In this document: one piece after another, positions 8,300 through 16,015 of the stretch
Layout of the letters: every line of letters starts with the position of its first letter
Numbering within the stretch: position 1 is the stretch's first letter
Source: Clostridia bacterium
Lineage (GTDB): Bacteria > Bacillota > Clostridia > Peptostreptococcales > Acidaminobacteraceae
Reading direction: 5' to 3'
Assembly (NCBI GenBank): GCA_018399635.1
Contig: JAGYOH010000007.1
Location: forward strand, 1 to 64,000
Length of the DNA stretch: 64,000 nt
The notes under the pieces: model-generated
The model's database searches: none
What the model was told of the DNA's origin: nothing
The model's input: the letters and a program-made list of their open reading frames with translations, nothing else
Translations under genes and position numbers: made by a program

Positions 8300-9397
8300 C
8301 TATATTAAAAGGTTTGACCCTTTAATACCGATTGAGTGGAAGTCCAGGGCAAAGGCCTCTAGAACCCGGTACAGATCCTCCACGGATTGAAGACTGACAG
8401 ACTCCTCATCCCCGTGCCAGTTCTCGCCCACGGGACCGAACTCGATGGCCGGAATCCCCTTTTCGCTGAAAAAACGCGCGTCGGATCCACCGTGCTGACC
8501 GGTGAATTTCACTTCCAGGTCCGGTTCAAGGCCCTGGATGACAGCCTGCAACTGTTGGAGATAGGGATGGTCCCGGGCCACCAGGACACCGGGCTCGGAG
8601 GCCACCACCCTGACCTCGCCGTCTACAGCGGCTTCGATGCGACGGACCAGGTCCTCGGGGTCGATCTGCGGCACATATCTCAAGTCCAGCTTCATGGTGC
8701 AGGTATCCGGCACCCGGTTGTAGATATCCCCGCCCTCCATCACGGCCAGATTCAGGGAAGATCCCTGATAGAAATCATTGCCCTGATGCATCAAAGGCAA
8801 CGACTTGATTTTTTCAAAATTCTTGAAGGCCTTTTCAATGGCGTTGTCCCCTTCCCAGGGGCGTGAGCCGTGGGCGGACCGGCCTCTTGAAACGACGTCC
8901 AGCCTGAGAATCCCCTTGGCCTGGACGGCGATGCTGAAATTGGTGGGCTCGGTGCAGATCACGAAATCTCCCAGATACCCCTCATCCACCAGAAACTTCG
9001 AGCCATTTCTGCCCCCGATTTCTTCATCGGTGACCAGTTGAAGCATCACACGACAGTGGAGGGGTTTGTCCTTGAGACTGATCATGGTCTTGATCATGGC
9101 CACCACACCGGCCTTCATGTCTGCGGTGCCGCGACCCTTGAGCCGGTCCCCCTCGAGCAGGGGCTCAAACTGGTGGCTTTTGCCGCTGACCACGTCCAGA
9201 TGGCCGTTGAGGACCAGGGTTTTTTCCCCCTCCCCCAGGATGGCCACATAGCTCTTGTATTGATTGCTGGAGACTATTTTACCCGCAATCCCCTGCTTGT
9301 GCAAATACCCGGCCACATGTTCAAGGGCGGCATTGGCCCCCGTCAGGGTGGAGGTGTCCATGGCCACCAGCTTCATGAGCAGGTCCCTGGTCTCCAT
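8300..9397 (-). CDS. M20 family metallopeptidase (ArgE/DapE/CPG2-like)
   Basis: 365-residue zinc aminoacylase or peptidase of family M20, cytoplasmic. Metal ligands can be placed: His in LNGHLDVVSG, bridging Asp in GRGTADMKAG, the catalytic Glu pair in TDEEIGG, Glu in CTEPTN and the late His in GENWHGDEE; a dimerisation lid follows near residues 170-280. The substrate is probably an N-acyl amino acid or short peptide. Its ATG overlaps the stop of the upstream S9 peptidase gene by one base, so the two are translationally coupled, and opp genes follow directly. ArgE or DapE roles are less likely, given a peptide-use operon rather than a biosynthetic one. Confidence 0.9.
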   Translation of the reverse strand: METRDLLMKLVAMDTSTLTGANAALEHVAGYLHKQGIAGKIVSSNQYKSYVAILGEGEKTLVLNGHLDVVSGKSHQFEPLLEGDRLKGRGTADMKAGVVAMIKTMISLKDKPLHCRVMLQLVTDEEIGGRNGSKFLVDEGYLGDFVICTEPTNFSIAVQAKGILRLDVVSRGRSAHGSRPWEGDNAIEKAFKNFEKIKSLPLMHQGNDFYQGSSLNLAVMEGGDIYNRVPDTCTMKLDLRYVPQIDPEDLVRRIEAAVDGEVRVVASEPGVLVARDHPYLQQLQAVIQGLEPDLEVKFTGQHGGSDARFFSEKGIPAIEFGPVGENWHGDEESVSLQSVEDLYRVLEAFALDFHSIGIKGSNLLI

Positions 9398-11316
9398 CAG
9401 CGCACCCCCCGTTTCAGATACTGGTTGAACCAGGCAAGCATCTCCTGGTAGCGGTGCTTTTTGCTGACGGGTTTCCCCCTGACCACCAGAGAGTGGCCCT
9501 CGCCCTCGAAGAGGCAGAGTTTGCTGGGGACCCCGTGAAAGAGCAGGGCGCTGTGCATGTTGAGAGCCTCGGTATAATGGCAGCGGTAATCATTCTTTCC
9601 ATGAATGAAGAGGGTCGGCGTGGTGACCCGGTGGGCCCCGTAGATGGGCGAGTGGGCCCGGTATTCCTCGGGATACTCCCAGGGAAGTTTCTGGTCCATG
9701 TATTCCAACGCATATTGGTAGCCGATATCCGTCAGATTGATGGAGGTGAGAAGATTGCTGATGCCTCTTTCAGTGACCGCCGCCTTGAACCGGTCGGTCC
9801 TGCCGATGATATAGTTGACCAGATAGCCGCCGTAGGAACCTCCGGTGACCCCGAGAAGATTTTCATCCAGTTCGGGATAAGCCTTGAGGACCTCGTCGGT
9901 GAAGGCCATCAGTTCATCAAAGGGCTCATCGGCGAAATGACCCCGTATGTTGGAAAATTCATTGCCCCGGCCGTCACTGCCCCTGGGATTCATGTAGAAG
10001 ACGAAGAATCCCTCCTTCGAAAGCAGCTGCACCTCGTGGGAATAGACCCCGGAGTAGATCATCTTGGGCCCGCCGTGGATCATGAGAATTCCGGGATAAC
10101 GATGCCCCTTGACCATGGCGGTGGGCGCAAACACCCATCCTTCGAAGGTCTCACCCCGGTATTGAAAGGTCATGACCCGGGGCTGCGAGAGTTTTCTCTC
10201 TTCCAGCCACTGGTTGTGCCCGGTGACCTGCAGGGTTTTTTCACGGTCAAGCCGGTAGACTTCGAGCAGCTTCAAGTCCCTCAAACCGATGAGGAAGAGT
10301 CCCTGCCGGTTGACGGCGAAACCGTGGATCGCCGTCAATGCCGTTTCCAGAACCTCGGTTTCACCACTGCCGAGCGTCGTGGCATAGATGACGTCCTTGT
10401 CCTTGTGGACCCTTTTCTGATACAGGCGGCCTTCAAAGAGGACGAGTCCCATGGCCCCTGAAAAGGCACTGTCGGAGACGACGCTGGGATGCTCGTTGCT
10501 GTAATCGATCAGGGGACCCAGGACCTCAAGGGTCCCCTCCCTGTGATTGACGACAAAGAGCTGCTGGGCGTCATTGCGACTGGACTGGTTCAAATCCACC
10601 CCGGTAAAGACCGATTCATCCTGACTGATGGACTTGATCATGCCGATGCGGAAATCCCCCTGGGAAAAATCCGAAAATTTCTCCAGGAGAATATCGTAAC
10701 AGTAGAGCTTGGAAGCCACCGGCTTCAGCTGGCTCTTGTGATAGGCGGTATAGAGGATTTTCCGGTGGTCAAAATCAAAATCCACGGCTTCGATATCCAG
10801 ATCGAGACCGGAGATGATGCTGATATCCCTTCCCTTGATATCCGCCTTGAACAGACCCACCAGGCCGTCACCCACCACCCCCACCCCCTCCTGGTAAAAG
10901 GGGTTCTTGGTGGAGCAATAGGGCGACCCGCCATTGGAAGGCAGTTGAACCCTCGAGGTAAAGTAACAATGCTCCTGGTAGAAGCCGAAGTGAATCGCCT
11001 TGAAGGGCAGACTCATCAGAAGCTCGGGATTCCCCAGGGGAAAGGTGTCCCAGTAGAAATTGGTCTGGTCCTGGAGGATTTCCTTGTAGATCACCCCGTT
11101 GCGGTCGAAAATGTAGTCCTCCGGGATGAAGGGCAGCTGGATTTCTCTGAGATGAGTGGTTCTCGTATCCATCAGGATCAATTTTTTCCCGTAGCGGTTA
11201 TTCTCATAGTCAAAGTTCTGAAGAAAATAAAGCCCATAGGGATGGACGCCACTGAGTTTCAGATTGATGGGGATGCTGTTGTTCAAAAAATCTTCTAGAC
11301 AGATTTCACGAGTCAT
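9397..11316 (-). CDS. S9 family (prolyl oligopeptidase-type) serine peptidase
   Basis: 639 residues without a signal peptide. The first 400 residues are a beta-propeller-like region gating access; the C-terminal alpha/beta-hydrolase domain has MIHGGP, the nucleophile elbow TGGSYGGY (Ser), the Asp in FIHGKNDYRC and the His in EGEGHSL. Enzymes of this class (acylaminoacyl peptidase, DPP-IV-like) cleave short peptides. It is the first gene of the sigma-54-driven peptide operon, with a GAGGTG site before the ATG and the -12/-24 promoter only 24 bases upstream of the start. It probably digests peptides imported by OppABCDF. Exact specificity is unknown. Confidence 0.9.
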   Translation of the reverse strand: MTREICLEDFLNNSIPINLKLSGVHPYGLYFLQNFDYENNRYGKKLILMDTRTTHLREIQLPFIPEDYIFDRNGVIYKEILQDQTNFYWDTFPLGNPELLMSLPFKAIHFGFYQEHCYFTSRVQLPSNGGSPYCSTKNPFYQEGVGVVGDGLVGLFKADIKGRDISIISGLDLDIEAVDFDFDHRKILYTAYHKSQLKPVASKLYCYDILLEKFSDFSQGDFRIGMIKSISQDESVFTGVDLNQSSRNDAQQLFVVNHREGTLEVLGPLIDYSNEHPSVVSDSAFSGAMGLVLFEGRLYQKRVHKDKDVIYATTLGSGETEVLETALTAIHGFAVNRQGLFLIGLRDLKLLEVYRLDREKTLQVTGHNQWLEERKLSQPRVMTFQYRGETFEGWVFAPTAMVKGHRYPGILMIHGGPKMIYSGVYSHEVQLLSKEGFFVFYMNPRGSDGRGNEFSNIRGHFADEPFDELMAFTDEVLKAYPELDENLLGVTGGSYGGYLVNYIIGRTDRFKAAVTERGISNLLTSINLTDIGYQYALEYMDQKLPWEYPEEYRAHSPIYGAHRVTTPTLFIHGKNDYRCHYTEALNMHSALLFHGVPSKLCLFEGEGHSLVVRGKPVSKKHRYQEMLAWFNQYLKRGVR

Positions 11317-11339
11317 CTTTTCACCTCGCTCATTTCATA

Positions 11340-11355
11340 TGCAAAAGCCGTGCCA
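11340..11355 (-). promoter_or_regulatory. Sigma-54 promoter of the peptidase-opp operon
   Basis: Read on the minus strand this is TGGCACGGCTTTTGCA, which matches the sigma-54 consensus TGGCAC-N5-TTGCA at every defined position. It lies just upstream of the S9 peptidase start and beside a divergent sigma-54 activator gene. Transcription would start near 11330. An ACTTTT/AAAAGT inverted repeat at 11365-11390 is one possible activator site. Confidence 0.9.
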
Positions 11356-11394
11356 CCTCCTCCGACTTTTTCTCCCCCGGCTTGAAAAGTGTTT

Positions 11395-11423
11395 TTGCGT
11401 ATCCCCGAAAAATCGATTAAAAT
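11395..11423 (+). promoter_or_regulatory. Vegetative promoter of the sigma-54 activator gene
   Basis: TTGCGT (11395-11400), a 17-base spacer and TAAAAT (11418-11423), followed by AAGGAGG (11435-11441) and ATG 11447. This suggests low constitutive synthesis of the regulator by sigma-A polymerase. Confidence 0.65.
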
Positions 11424-11446
11424 AGAATAACCACAAGGAGGTTTCC

Positions 11447-13492
11447 ATGAAATCCATCGCTATTGTCACTGACTCCATTTTCAAAAGCAGCCGTCCCAAT
11501 TATGTCGGGGACATCATCAGAAAGAATCTCAGCGAGGTCTTCAAAGACAAGGTCCAGATCAAGAACTACTACATCGACCAGTTGACCCGGGGGGAACGGA
11601 TCCTCGAGGACCTCATCCTGGTCATGGCGGGCTCCAGGGCCATCAAGGTCAAGGACCACGCCCCGGATTCCGACCGGATTTTCGTCGCCAAACGGACCTT
11701 TCTCAAGCGGGGCATCTATCCCCTTTTCTCCATCCCTGAAAACACCGATGTCCTCGTGGTCAACGACGATATTGAAACCGTCCTCGACTCGGTTTCCTCT
11801 CTTTATCACATCGGGGTCAAGCACGTGAATCTGATTCCCTTCGAGAGCCACAAGGATTACCGTCACATCCACTATGCGGTTTCACCTTCAGAGATGGAGT
11901 TGATTCCCGATTATATTGAAACCACCTTTGACGTGGGTTCCAGGGTTCTCGACATCCCCACCATGCTCCTGATCATGAGTGTCCTGGAAATCCAGGACAA
12001 GGAGACCCAGAAAAATCTCTACGACTACTATCAGAAGGTTTTCAGCGACAATGAAATCATCACTGAAAACTACTCCAACCTGCTGACCCGGACCGAAGAA
12101 CTCGACTATCTCCTGGATCTGAGCCACGACGGCATCGTGCTAACCGACAACGACGGCAGGGTGCTGATCCACAACCGCAAATTCAAAGAAATCTTCAACA
12201 TGTCACAGCCCGTCGTCGACCAGTACCTTGACGCCCTGATTCCGGAGTTGAATATCAAGGATTACTATCCGGAGGACTTCCACGACGACCTGGTGGTCTT
12301 CAAGAGCAAGTACCTCAACCTGGAAAAGAAGAACCTCGTCCACTTCAACCGTGAAATGCGGATGTATTTCAGTTTTCAGGAAGTGACCCACATCAAGAAA
12401 CTGGAACAGAACCTGACCCAGAAACTGAGGAAAAAAGGACAGATCGCCAAGTACACCTTCGAGGATATTCTCACCGATACCATGGAGGTCAGGGGAATCA
12501 TCGACAAGAGCAAAAAAATCGCTCAAACCGACCTTACCGTCCTGATCACCGGTGAAAGCGGCACGGGAAAAGAGGTCCTCGCCCAGGCCATCCACAACGG
12601 CTCCAAGCGGAAAAACCAGCCCTTCATCGCCATCAACGGGGCCGCAATCCCCGACAACCTGCTGGAAAGCGAGCTTTTCGGCTATGTCAGCGGCTCCTTC
12701 ACCGGCGCCTTGAAGGGGGGCAAGAAAGGACTCTTCGAGCTCGCCAACAACGGCACCATTTTTCTCGATGAAATCGGCGACATGCCCAATCATCTGCAAT
12801 CCAAGCTGCTGAGAGTCCTTCAGGAGCGTCAGATCACCCCCATCGGCTCGGACCAGATCATCGAAATCGACGTCAGAGTCATTGCCGCCACCCACAAGAA
12901 TCCCCTGGAAATGATTGCTTTGGGAAACTTCAGAAAGGACCTATTCTACCGACTCAATGTTTTTCCCATTGAATTGCCTCCCCTTAGAAACCGTCCCCGG
13001 GACATCCCCCTGCTCCTGGACCATTTCACCCACGGCCGCTACCGGTTCGATGAGGACAGCCGGCAGAAATTGATCCAATATTCCTGGCCGGGCAACATCC
13101 GGGAGCTGGTCAACATCTCCCAGTACATCGCCACCATCGAGGAAAGAAGCCTGGTGGACCTGGCTTCACTGCCCAAATATCTCCGCCTGGCCGAGGAGGA
13201 GATCTCCCCTTCGACGGACTGGTCCCTGTCACAGCTCATCGAGGAAGTGGTCCCCCTTTCCGAAGCCCTCCCGGTCCTGGAGGCCGTCGCCACCCTCAAC
13301 CACATCAAAAAAACCGCCGGTCGCAAGCACCTGATTTCATTTTTGCAAAAGCAGGACCTGACCCTGACGGAAAATACTCTTAAAAAAATTCTTTTCACCT
13401 TGAACGCCCATCAGTTGATTGATATAAAAAAAGGGCGAAGCGGCAGCTTCATCACTGAAAAGGGTCTGGGTTTTCTCAAATCAAGGGTTTAA
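11447..13492 (+). CDS. Sigma-54-dependent transcriptional activator with PAS and C-terminal winged-helix-like region
   Basis: 681-residue enhancer-binding protein. Residues 1-200 form a sensor region that I do not recognise with certainty (loosely like PrpR-type N-terminal domains). A PAS domain follows at about 225-305 (LDLSHDGIVLTDNDG). The AAA+ domain covers about 340-570, with Walker A GESGTGKE near 367, the sigma-54 contact loop as GSFTGA (usually GAFTGA) near 415, and NGTIFLDEIGDM as Walker B. The C-terminus (610-681) lacks an obvious Fis-type helix-turn-helix and instead looks like a winged helix (TLKKILFTLNAHQLIDIKKG). It is transcribed divergently from the S9-M20-opp operon, whose promoter is a perfect sigma-54 site, so it very likely activates that operon. 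The effector is unknown, perhaps a peptide or amino acid. Confidence 0.92.
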   Translation: MKSIAIVTDSIFKSSRPNYVGDIIRKNLSEVFKDKVQIKNYYIDQLTRGERILEDLILVMAGSRAIKVKDHAPDSDRIFVAKRTFLKRGIYPLFSIPENTDVLVVNDDIETVLDSVSSLYHIGVKHVNLIPFESHKDYRHIHYAVSPSEMELIPDYIETTFDVGSRVLDIPTMLLIMSVLEIQDKETQKNLYDYYQKVFSDNEIITENYSNLLTRTEELDYLLDLSHDGIVLTDNDGRVLIHNRKFKEIFNMSQPVVDQYLDALIPELNIKDYYPEDFHDDLVVFKSKYLNLEKKNLVHFNREMRMYFSFQEVTHIKKLEQNLTQKLRKKGQIAKYTFEDILTDTMEVRGIIDKSKKIAQTDLTVLITGESGTGKEVLAQAIHNGSKRKNQPFIAINGAAIPDNLLESELFGYVSGSFTGALKGGKKGLFELANNGTIFLDEIGDMPNHLQSKLLRVLQERQITPIGSDQIIEIDVRVIAATHKNPLEMIALGNFRKDLFYRLNVFPIELPPLRNRPRDIPLLLDHFTHGRYRFDEDSRQKLIQYSWPGNIRELVNISQYIATIEERSLVDLASLPKYLRLAEEEISPSTDWSLSQLIEEVVPLSEALPVLEAVATLNHIKKTAGRKHLISFLQKQDLTLTENTLKKILFTLNAHQLIDIKKGRSGSFITEKGLGFLKSRV

Positions 13493-13498
13493 CAGAAC

Positions 13499-13538
13499 AA
13501 TAAACGGGATAATATTCTTATATATTATCCCGTTTATT
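13499..13538. terminator. Bidirectional terminator
   Basis: A perfect 17-bp inverted repeat (13499-13515 with 13522-13538) lies between the convergent activator and fructokinase genes and can end both transcripts. Confidence 0.85.
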
Positions 13539-13577
13539 ATATCGTTTAATGATAGTGATGGGGATTCGATCGATTCC

Positions 13578-14501
13578 TCACTTGCCGGCCATCAGCGCCC
13601 GGATGGCCCTTTCATCCCCCAGGGCGGGAATGGCTCCGCTTTTGGTGGCGCACAGCCCCCCGGCGGCATTGGCGAATCTCACCGCCTCCTCCAGGGACTG
13701 GTCCTTACCGGTGATCAGCCGGTAAAGGAGCGCCCCCATGAAGGCGTCCCCCGACCCGGTCGTATCCACCGCCACCACCGGATAGGCGGGAATCCGGCTG
13801 GTCCGGCCCCGGTGGCAGAGGACCGCACCCGCAGCGCCGCGGGTGACCACGACGATGTCGATATCATAGGCCGTCAAGTGGGACAGCCCCCGGTCAAGCT
13901 CCCCTTCACCGGTGATCAGGGACAGCTCCTCCTCGGATATTTTCAGGATATCCGTCTGAGGCAGAATGCTTTTCATTGCCTTGACGGCCTTTGCCTCGCT
14001 CTCCCAGAGCAGACCCCGGTAGTTGGGATCGTAGGAAATCCTCGCCCCCCGGGCCTTGGCCAGGTCGATGGCTCTGAAGGTGGCCTTTTTAGCGCTTTCG
14101 TGGGTCAGGGACAGGGAACCGCAGTGAAAGACCTTGAGGTCTTCGAACATGGCTTCATCGAGGTCCGTCACCTGCAGCAGGGTGTCGGCACTGTGCCGGC
14201 GGTAGAAGGTGAAATCCCGGTCTCCCCGCTCGTCCAGGGAAACGAAGGCCAGAGTGGTGGGGGCCTCACGGGTCTGGACCAACCCCCGGGTGTCGACCCC
14301 TTCGGCTTCCAGGGTGCTTTTGAGATAGTTTCCGAAGGCATCCCTTCCCACCTTGCCGACAAAAGCCGTCCTGAGGCCCAGTCTGGCCAAAGCCACCGCG
14401 ACATTCGCAGGGGCACCACCCGGGTTGGCCTTGTAGACCCAGGCTTCCTTTTGAGGGGCGAAATCGATCAACAACTCGCCCAGGGCAATCACATCAAACA
14501 T
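13578..14501 (-). CDS. PfkB family carbohydrate kinase, probable fructokinase
   Basis: 307-residue ribokinase/PfkB sugar kinase, cytoplasmic. The N-terminal signature NPGGAPANVAVALARLG and the C-terminal catalytic signature DTTGSGDAFMGALLYRL (anion hole and catalytic Asp) are intact. Length and the opening FDVIALGELLIDFAP fit ScrK/FrkB fructokinases, which make fructose-6-phosphate, but 2-keto-3-deoxygluconate kinase cannot be ruled out. It is monocistronic, with its own weak promoter and a terminator shared with the convergent activator gene. No sugar transporter lies nearby. Confidence 0.85.
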   Translation of the reverse strand: MFDVIALGELLIDFAPQKEAWVYKANPGGAPANVAVALARLGLRTAFVGKVGRDAFGNYLKSTLEAEGVDTRGLVQTREAPTTLAFVSLDERGDRDFTFYRRHSADTLLQVTDLDEAMFEDLKVFHCGSLSLTHESAKKATFRAIDLAKARGARISYDPNYRGLLWESEAKAVKAMKSILPQTDILKISEEELSLITGEGELDRGLSHLTAYDIDIVVVTRGAAGAVLCHRGRTSRIPAYPVVAVDTTGSGDAFMGALLYRLITGKDQSLEEAVRFANAAGGLCATKSGAIPALGDERAIRALMAGK

Positions 14502-14533
14502 GGCTAATCTCCTTATTTTTCATCGCTATGATA

Positions 14534-14562
14534 AAAATACCATTTTACGTCGGCAGGAACAA
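14534..14562 (-). promoter_or_regulatory. Candidate promoter of the PfkB kinase gene
   Basis: On the minus strand, TTGTTC, a 17-base spacer and TATTTT lie 32 bases before the kinase start. Match to consensus is moderate. Confidence 0.4.
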
Positions 14563-14580
14563 CGAAATTTCATTTTTTTC

Positions 14581-14609
14581 TTGTCAGGTCAAGGGACCTG
14601 TGCTATAGT
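14581..14609 (+). promoter_or_regulatory. Promoter of the TM1266/ABC operon
   Basis: TTGTCA (14581-14586), a 17-base spacer and TATAGT (14604-14609) with an extended TG motif. Transcription would begin near 14616, giving an untranslated leader of about 147 bases. Confidence 0.8.
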
Positions 14610-14615
14610 TGAGTC

Positions 14616-14750
14616 AAGAATGTTAATAATTTAACATATTCTGAGTTCAAGGGTTTTCCTGAGAGCAAGGAGCTTATCGAATGAAGGAAACCGTCCAAGC
14701 GTTTCCTAAGGATCTTCAAGCCCTGCTTTTCACAAAGCAGGGCTTTTTTA
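14616..14750 (+). ncRNA. Structured 5' leader with intrinsic terminator (candidate riboswitch)
   Basis: The leader begins with hairpin 14617-14642 (two 5-bp stems, bulge AT). It then carries mutually exclusive pairings: TTTCCT (14655-14660) can pair with AGGAAA (14685-14690), or AGGAAAC (14685-14691) can pair with GTTTCCT (14700-14706). It ends in a perfect 11-bp terminator (14719-14729 with 14734-14744) and a T-run. GAGCAAGG (14663-14670) can pair with the 5' arm of the terminator (CCCTGCTT), a plausible antiterminator. The terminator ends just before the ribosome binding site of the first gene. I do not recognise it as a named riboswitch class. Confidence 0.65.
14718..14749 (+). terminator. 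Attenuator terminator upstream of the TM1266-family gene
   Basis: The stem AGCCCTGCTTT/AAAGCAGGGCT with a four-base loop is followed by five more T residues. It sits between a strong promoter and the first gene it serves, so it must be conditional. Confidence 0.85.
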
Positions 14751-14762
14751 GGAGGAATGACC

Positions 14763-15011
14763 ATGAATCGCATCGGCGTACTCGCCATCGTGGTGGAGGA
14801 TCTCAGCCACGCCCCTGCCCTCAACGAGATTCTTCACGACTACCGGGACATCATCATCGGCCGCATGGGACTGCCCTGCAAGGACCGGGGAATCAGCATC
14901 CTCTCGGTTCTGGTAGACGGCAGCAACGACCAGATCGGCGGTCTCACCGGAAAAATCGGCTCCCTGAAAGGCGTCACCGTCAAGTCGGCCCTCACGAAAA
15001 CCCCTGTCTGA
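14763..15011 (+). CDS. TM1266-family small protein (putative iron-only hydrogenase system regulator)
   Basis: 82-residue ferredoxin-like alpha/beta protein resembling the TM1266/NikR-C-like family, often annotated as a putative regulator of the iron-only hydrogenase system. The pattern is typical: MNRIGVLAIVVED at the N-terminus, then IIIGRMGLP, ISILSVLVDG, and GKIGSLKGVTVKS at the C-terminus. It lacks a DNA-binding domain, so it is more likely a small-molecule-binding partner than a classical repressor. ATG 14763 is preferred to ATG 14757 because GGAGG then has proper spacing. No hydrogenase gene is in the window; the gene instead heads an operon with an ABC importer under a structured leader. 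Confidence 0.75.
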   Translation: MNRIGVLAIVVEDLSHAPALNEILHDYRDIIIGRMGLPCKDRGISILSVLVDGSNDQIGGLTGKIGSLKGVTVKSALTKTPV

Positions 15012-15031
15012 TCCCGCCAAGGAGGATTGTC

Positions 15032-16015
15032 ATGAAAAAAATCATCTTGTATTGCGCACTGGTCGGTCTTGTCACCCTGGGTCTCACGGGCTGTCAGGAG
15101 ACCGCCGCCGGCCCCGGACCCACAAAGGCCCTGGAGGTGAACATCGCAGGACTCAAGGGCCCCACCTCCATGGGGATGATCCAATTGATGGCCGAAGACC
15201 TGCCCCGGCTTCAGGGCTATACCCCGGTTTACACCGCCTACGGGGCACCTGACGACCTCACCGGGAAGATCATCAGCGGCGAAGTCCAGATTGCGGCGGT
15301 TCCCACCAACCTCGCCTCAGTCCTGTATCACAAGACCCAGGGCAAGATCCAGCTCCTCGGCATCAACACCCTGGGAGTCATTCATCTGGTGGGCTCAGAG
15401 CCCCTGGCGGATTTCACGGCCCTCAAGGGCAAGACCCTCCATCTCAGCGGCAAGGGCGCCACACCGGACTATGCCGTGAATTACCTTCTCGAAACCCTGG
15501 GAATCCGGGATGAAGTCACCCTGGAATTTTTTCCCGACCATCCCTCCCTCGCCCAGGCGGTGATCGCCGGCGATGCCACCTATGCGGTGCTTCCCGAGCC
15601 CTTCGTCACCCAGGTCCTTTCAAAATCCGGGGACGCCAGACTCCTCATCGATCTCAACACCCTGTGGGAGGAGGTGACCGGAGGACAATCCCTTCTGACC
15701 ATGGGGGGCCTCATCGTCAACACCCAGTTCGCCGAGGACCACCCTGATTTCCTGGCCGCCTTCCTCGCCGACTACAGAAAATCAGTCGAATTCGTCAACA
15801 CCTCCCCCGCCGAGGCCGGAGAACTCATCGCCGCCCACGGCATCCTGCCGGAAGCCGGCCTGGCGGCGGCGGCCATCCCCAACTGCGCCATCGTCCTTCA
15901 GGACGCAAAGGAAGCCCGGGAGGCGGTGGAGGGCTTCCTGAAAATCCTCATGGATTCCAATCCCAATGCCGTAGGAGGGAAACTCCCGGATGAAAACTTC
16001 TATTATCAACCCTAA
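15032..16015 (+). CDS. ABC transporter substrate-binding lipoprotein, NitT/TauT-NMT1 type
   Basis: 327 residues with a lipoprotein signal (MKKIILYCALVGLVTLGLTG, lipid Cys at 21) and a periplasmic-binding fold related to the NMT1/SsuA group. Diagnostic segments are LKGPTSMGM, VQIAAVPTNLASVLYHKTQG, LLGINTLGVIHLV and LSGKGATPDYAVNY. Paralogues of this orphan subgroup are widespread in Firmicutes; I know of no established ligand. ATG 15032 has AAGGAGG eight bases upstream; an in-frame opening from 14681 is a read-through artefact. It is the second gene of the TM1266 operon and overlaps the permease gene by 26 bases. Confidence 0.85.
   Translation: MKKIILYCALVGLVTLGLTGCQETAAGPGPTKALEVNIAGLKGPTSMGMIQLMAEDLPRLQGYTPVYTAYGAPDDLTGKIISGEVQIAAVPTNLASVLYHKTQGKIQLLGINTLGVIHLVGSEPLADFTALKGKTLHLSGKGATPDYAVNYLLETLGIRDEVTLEFFPDHPSLAQAVIAGDATYAVLPEPFVTQVLSKSGDARLLIDLNTLWEEVTGGQSLLTMGGLIVNTQFAEDHPDFLAAFLADYRKSVEFVNTSPAEAGELIAAHGILPEAGLAAAAIPNCAIVLQDAKEAREAVEGFLKILMDSNPNAVGGKLPDENFYYQP

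Noticed and set aside
14641-14720. Possible TPP riboswitch (CTGAG and GGTTTTCC fragments near an NMT1-type transporter)
   Set aside because: The conserved CTGATCTGGATAATGCCAG-like segment and the second pyrophosphate-binding element are absent.
14681-15031. Open frame from ATG 14681 (with AAGGAG upstream) running into the binding-protein gene
   Set aside because: It would translate through the terminator and out of frame across the TM1266-family gene. The lipoprotein signal and ribosome binding site at 15032 mark the true start. AAGGAG may instead belong to the leader RNA.
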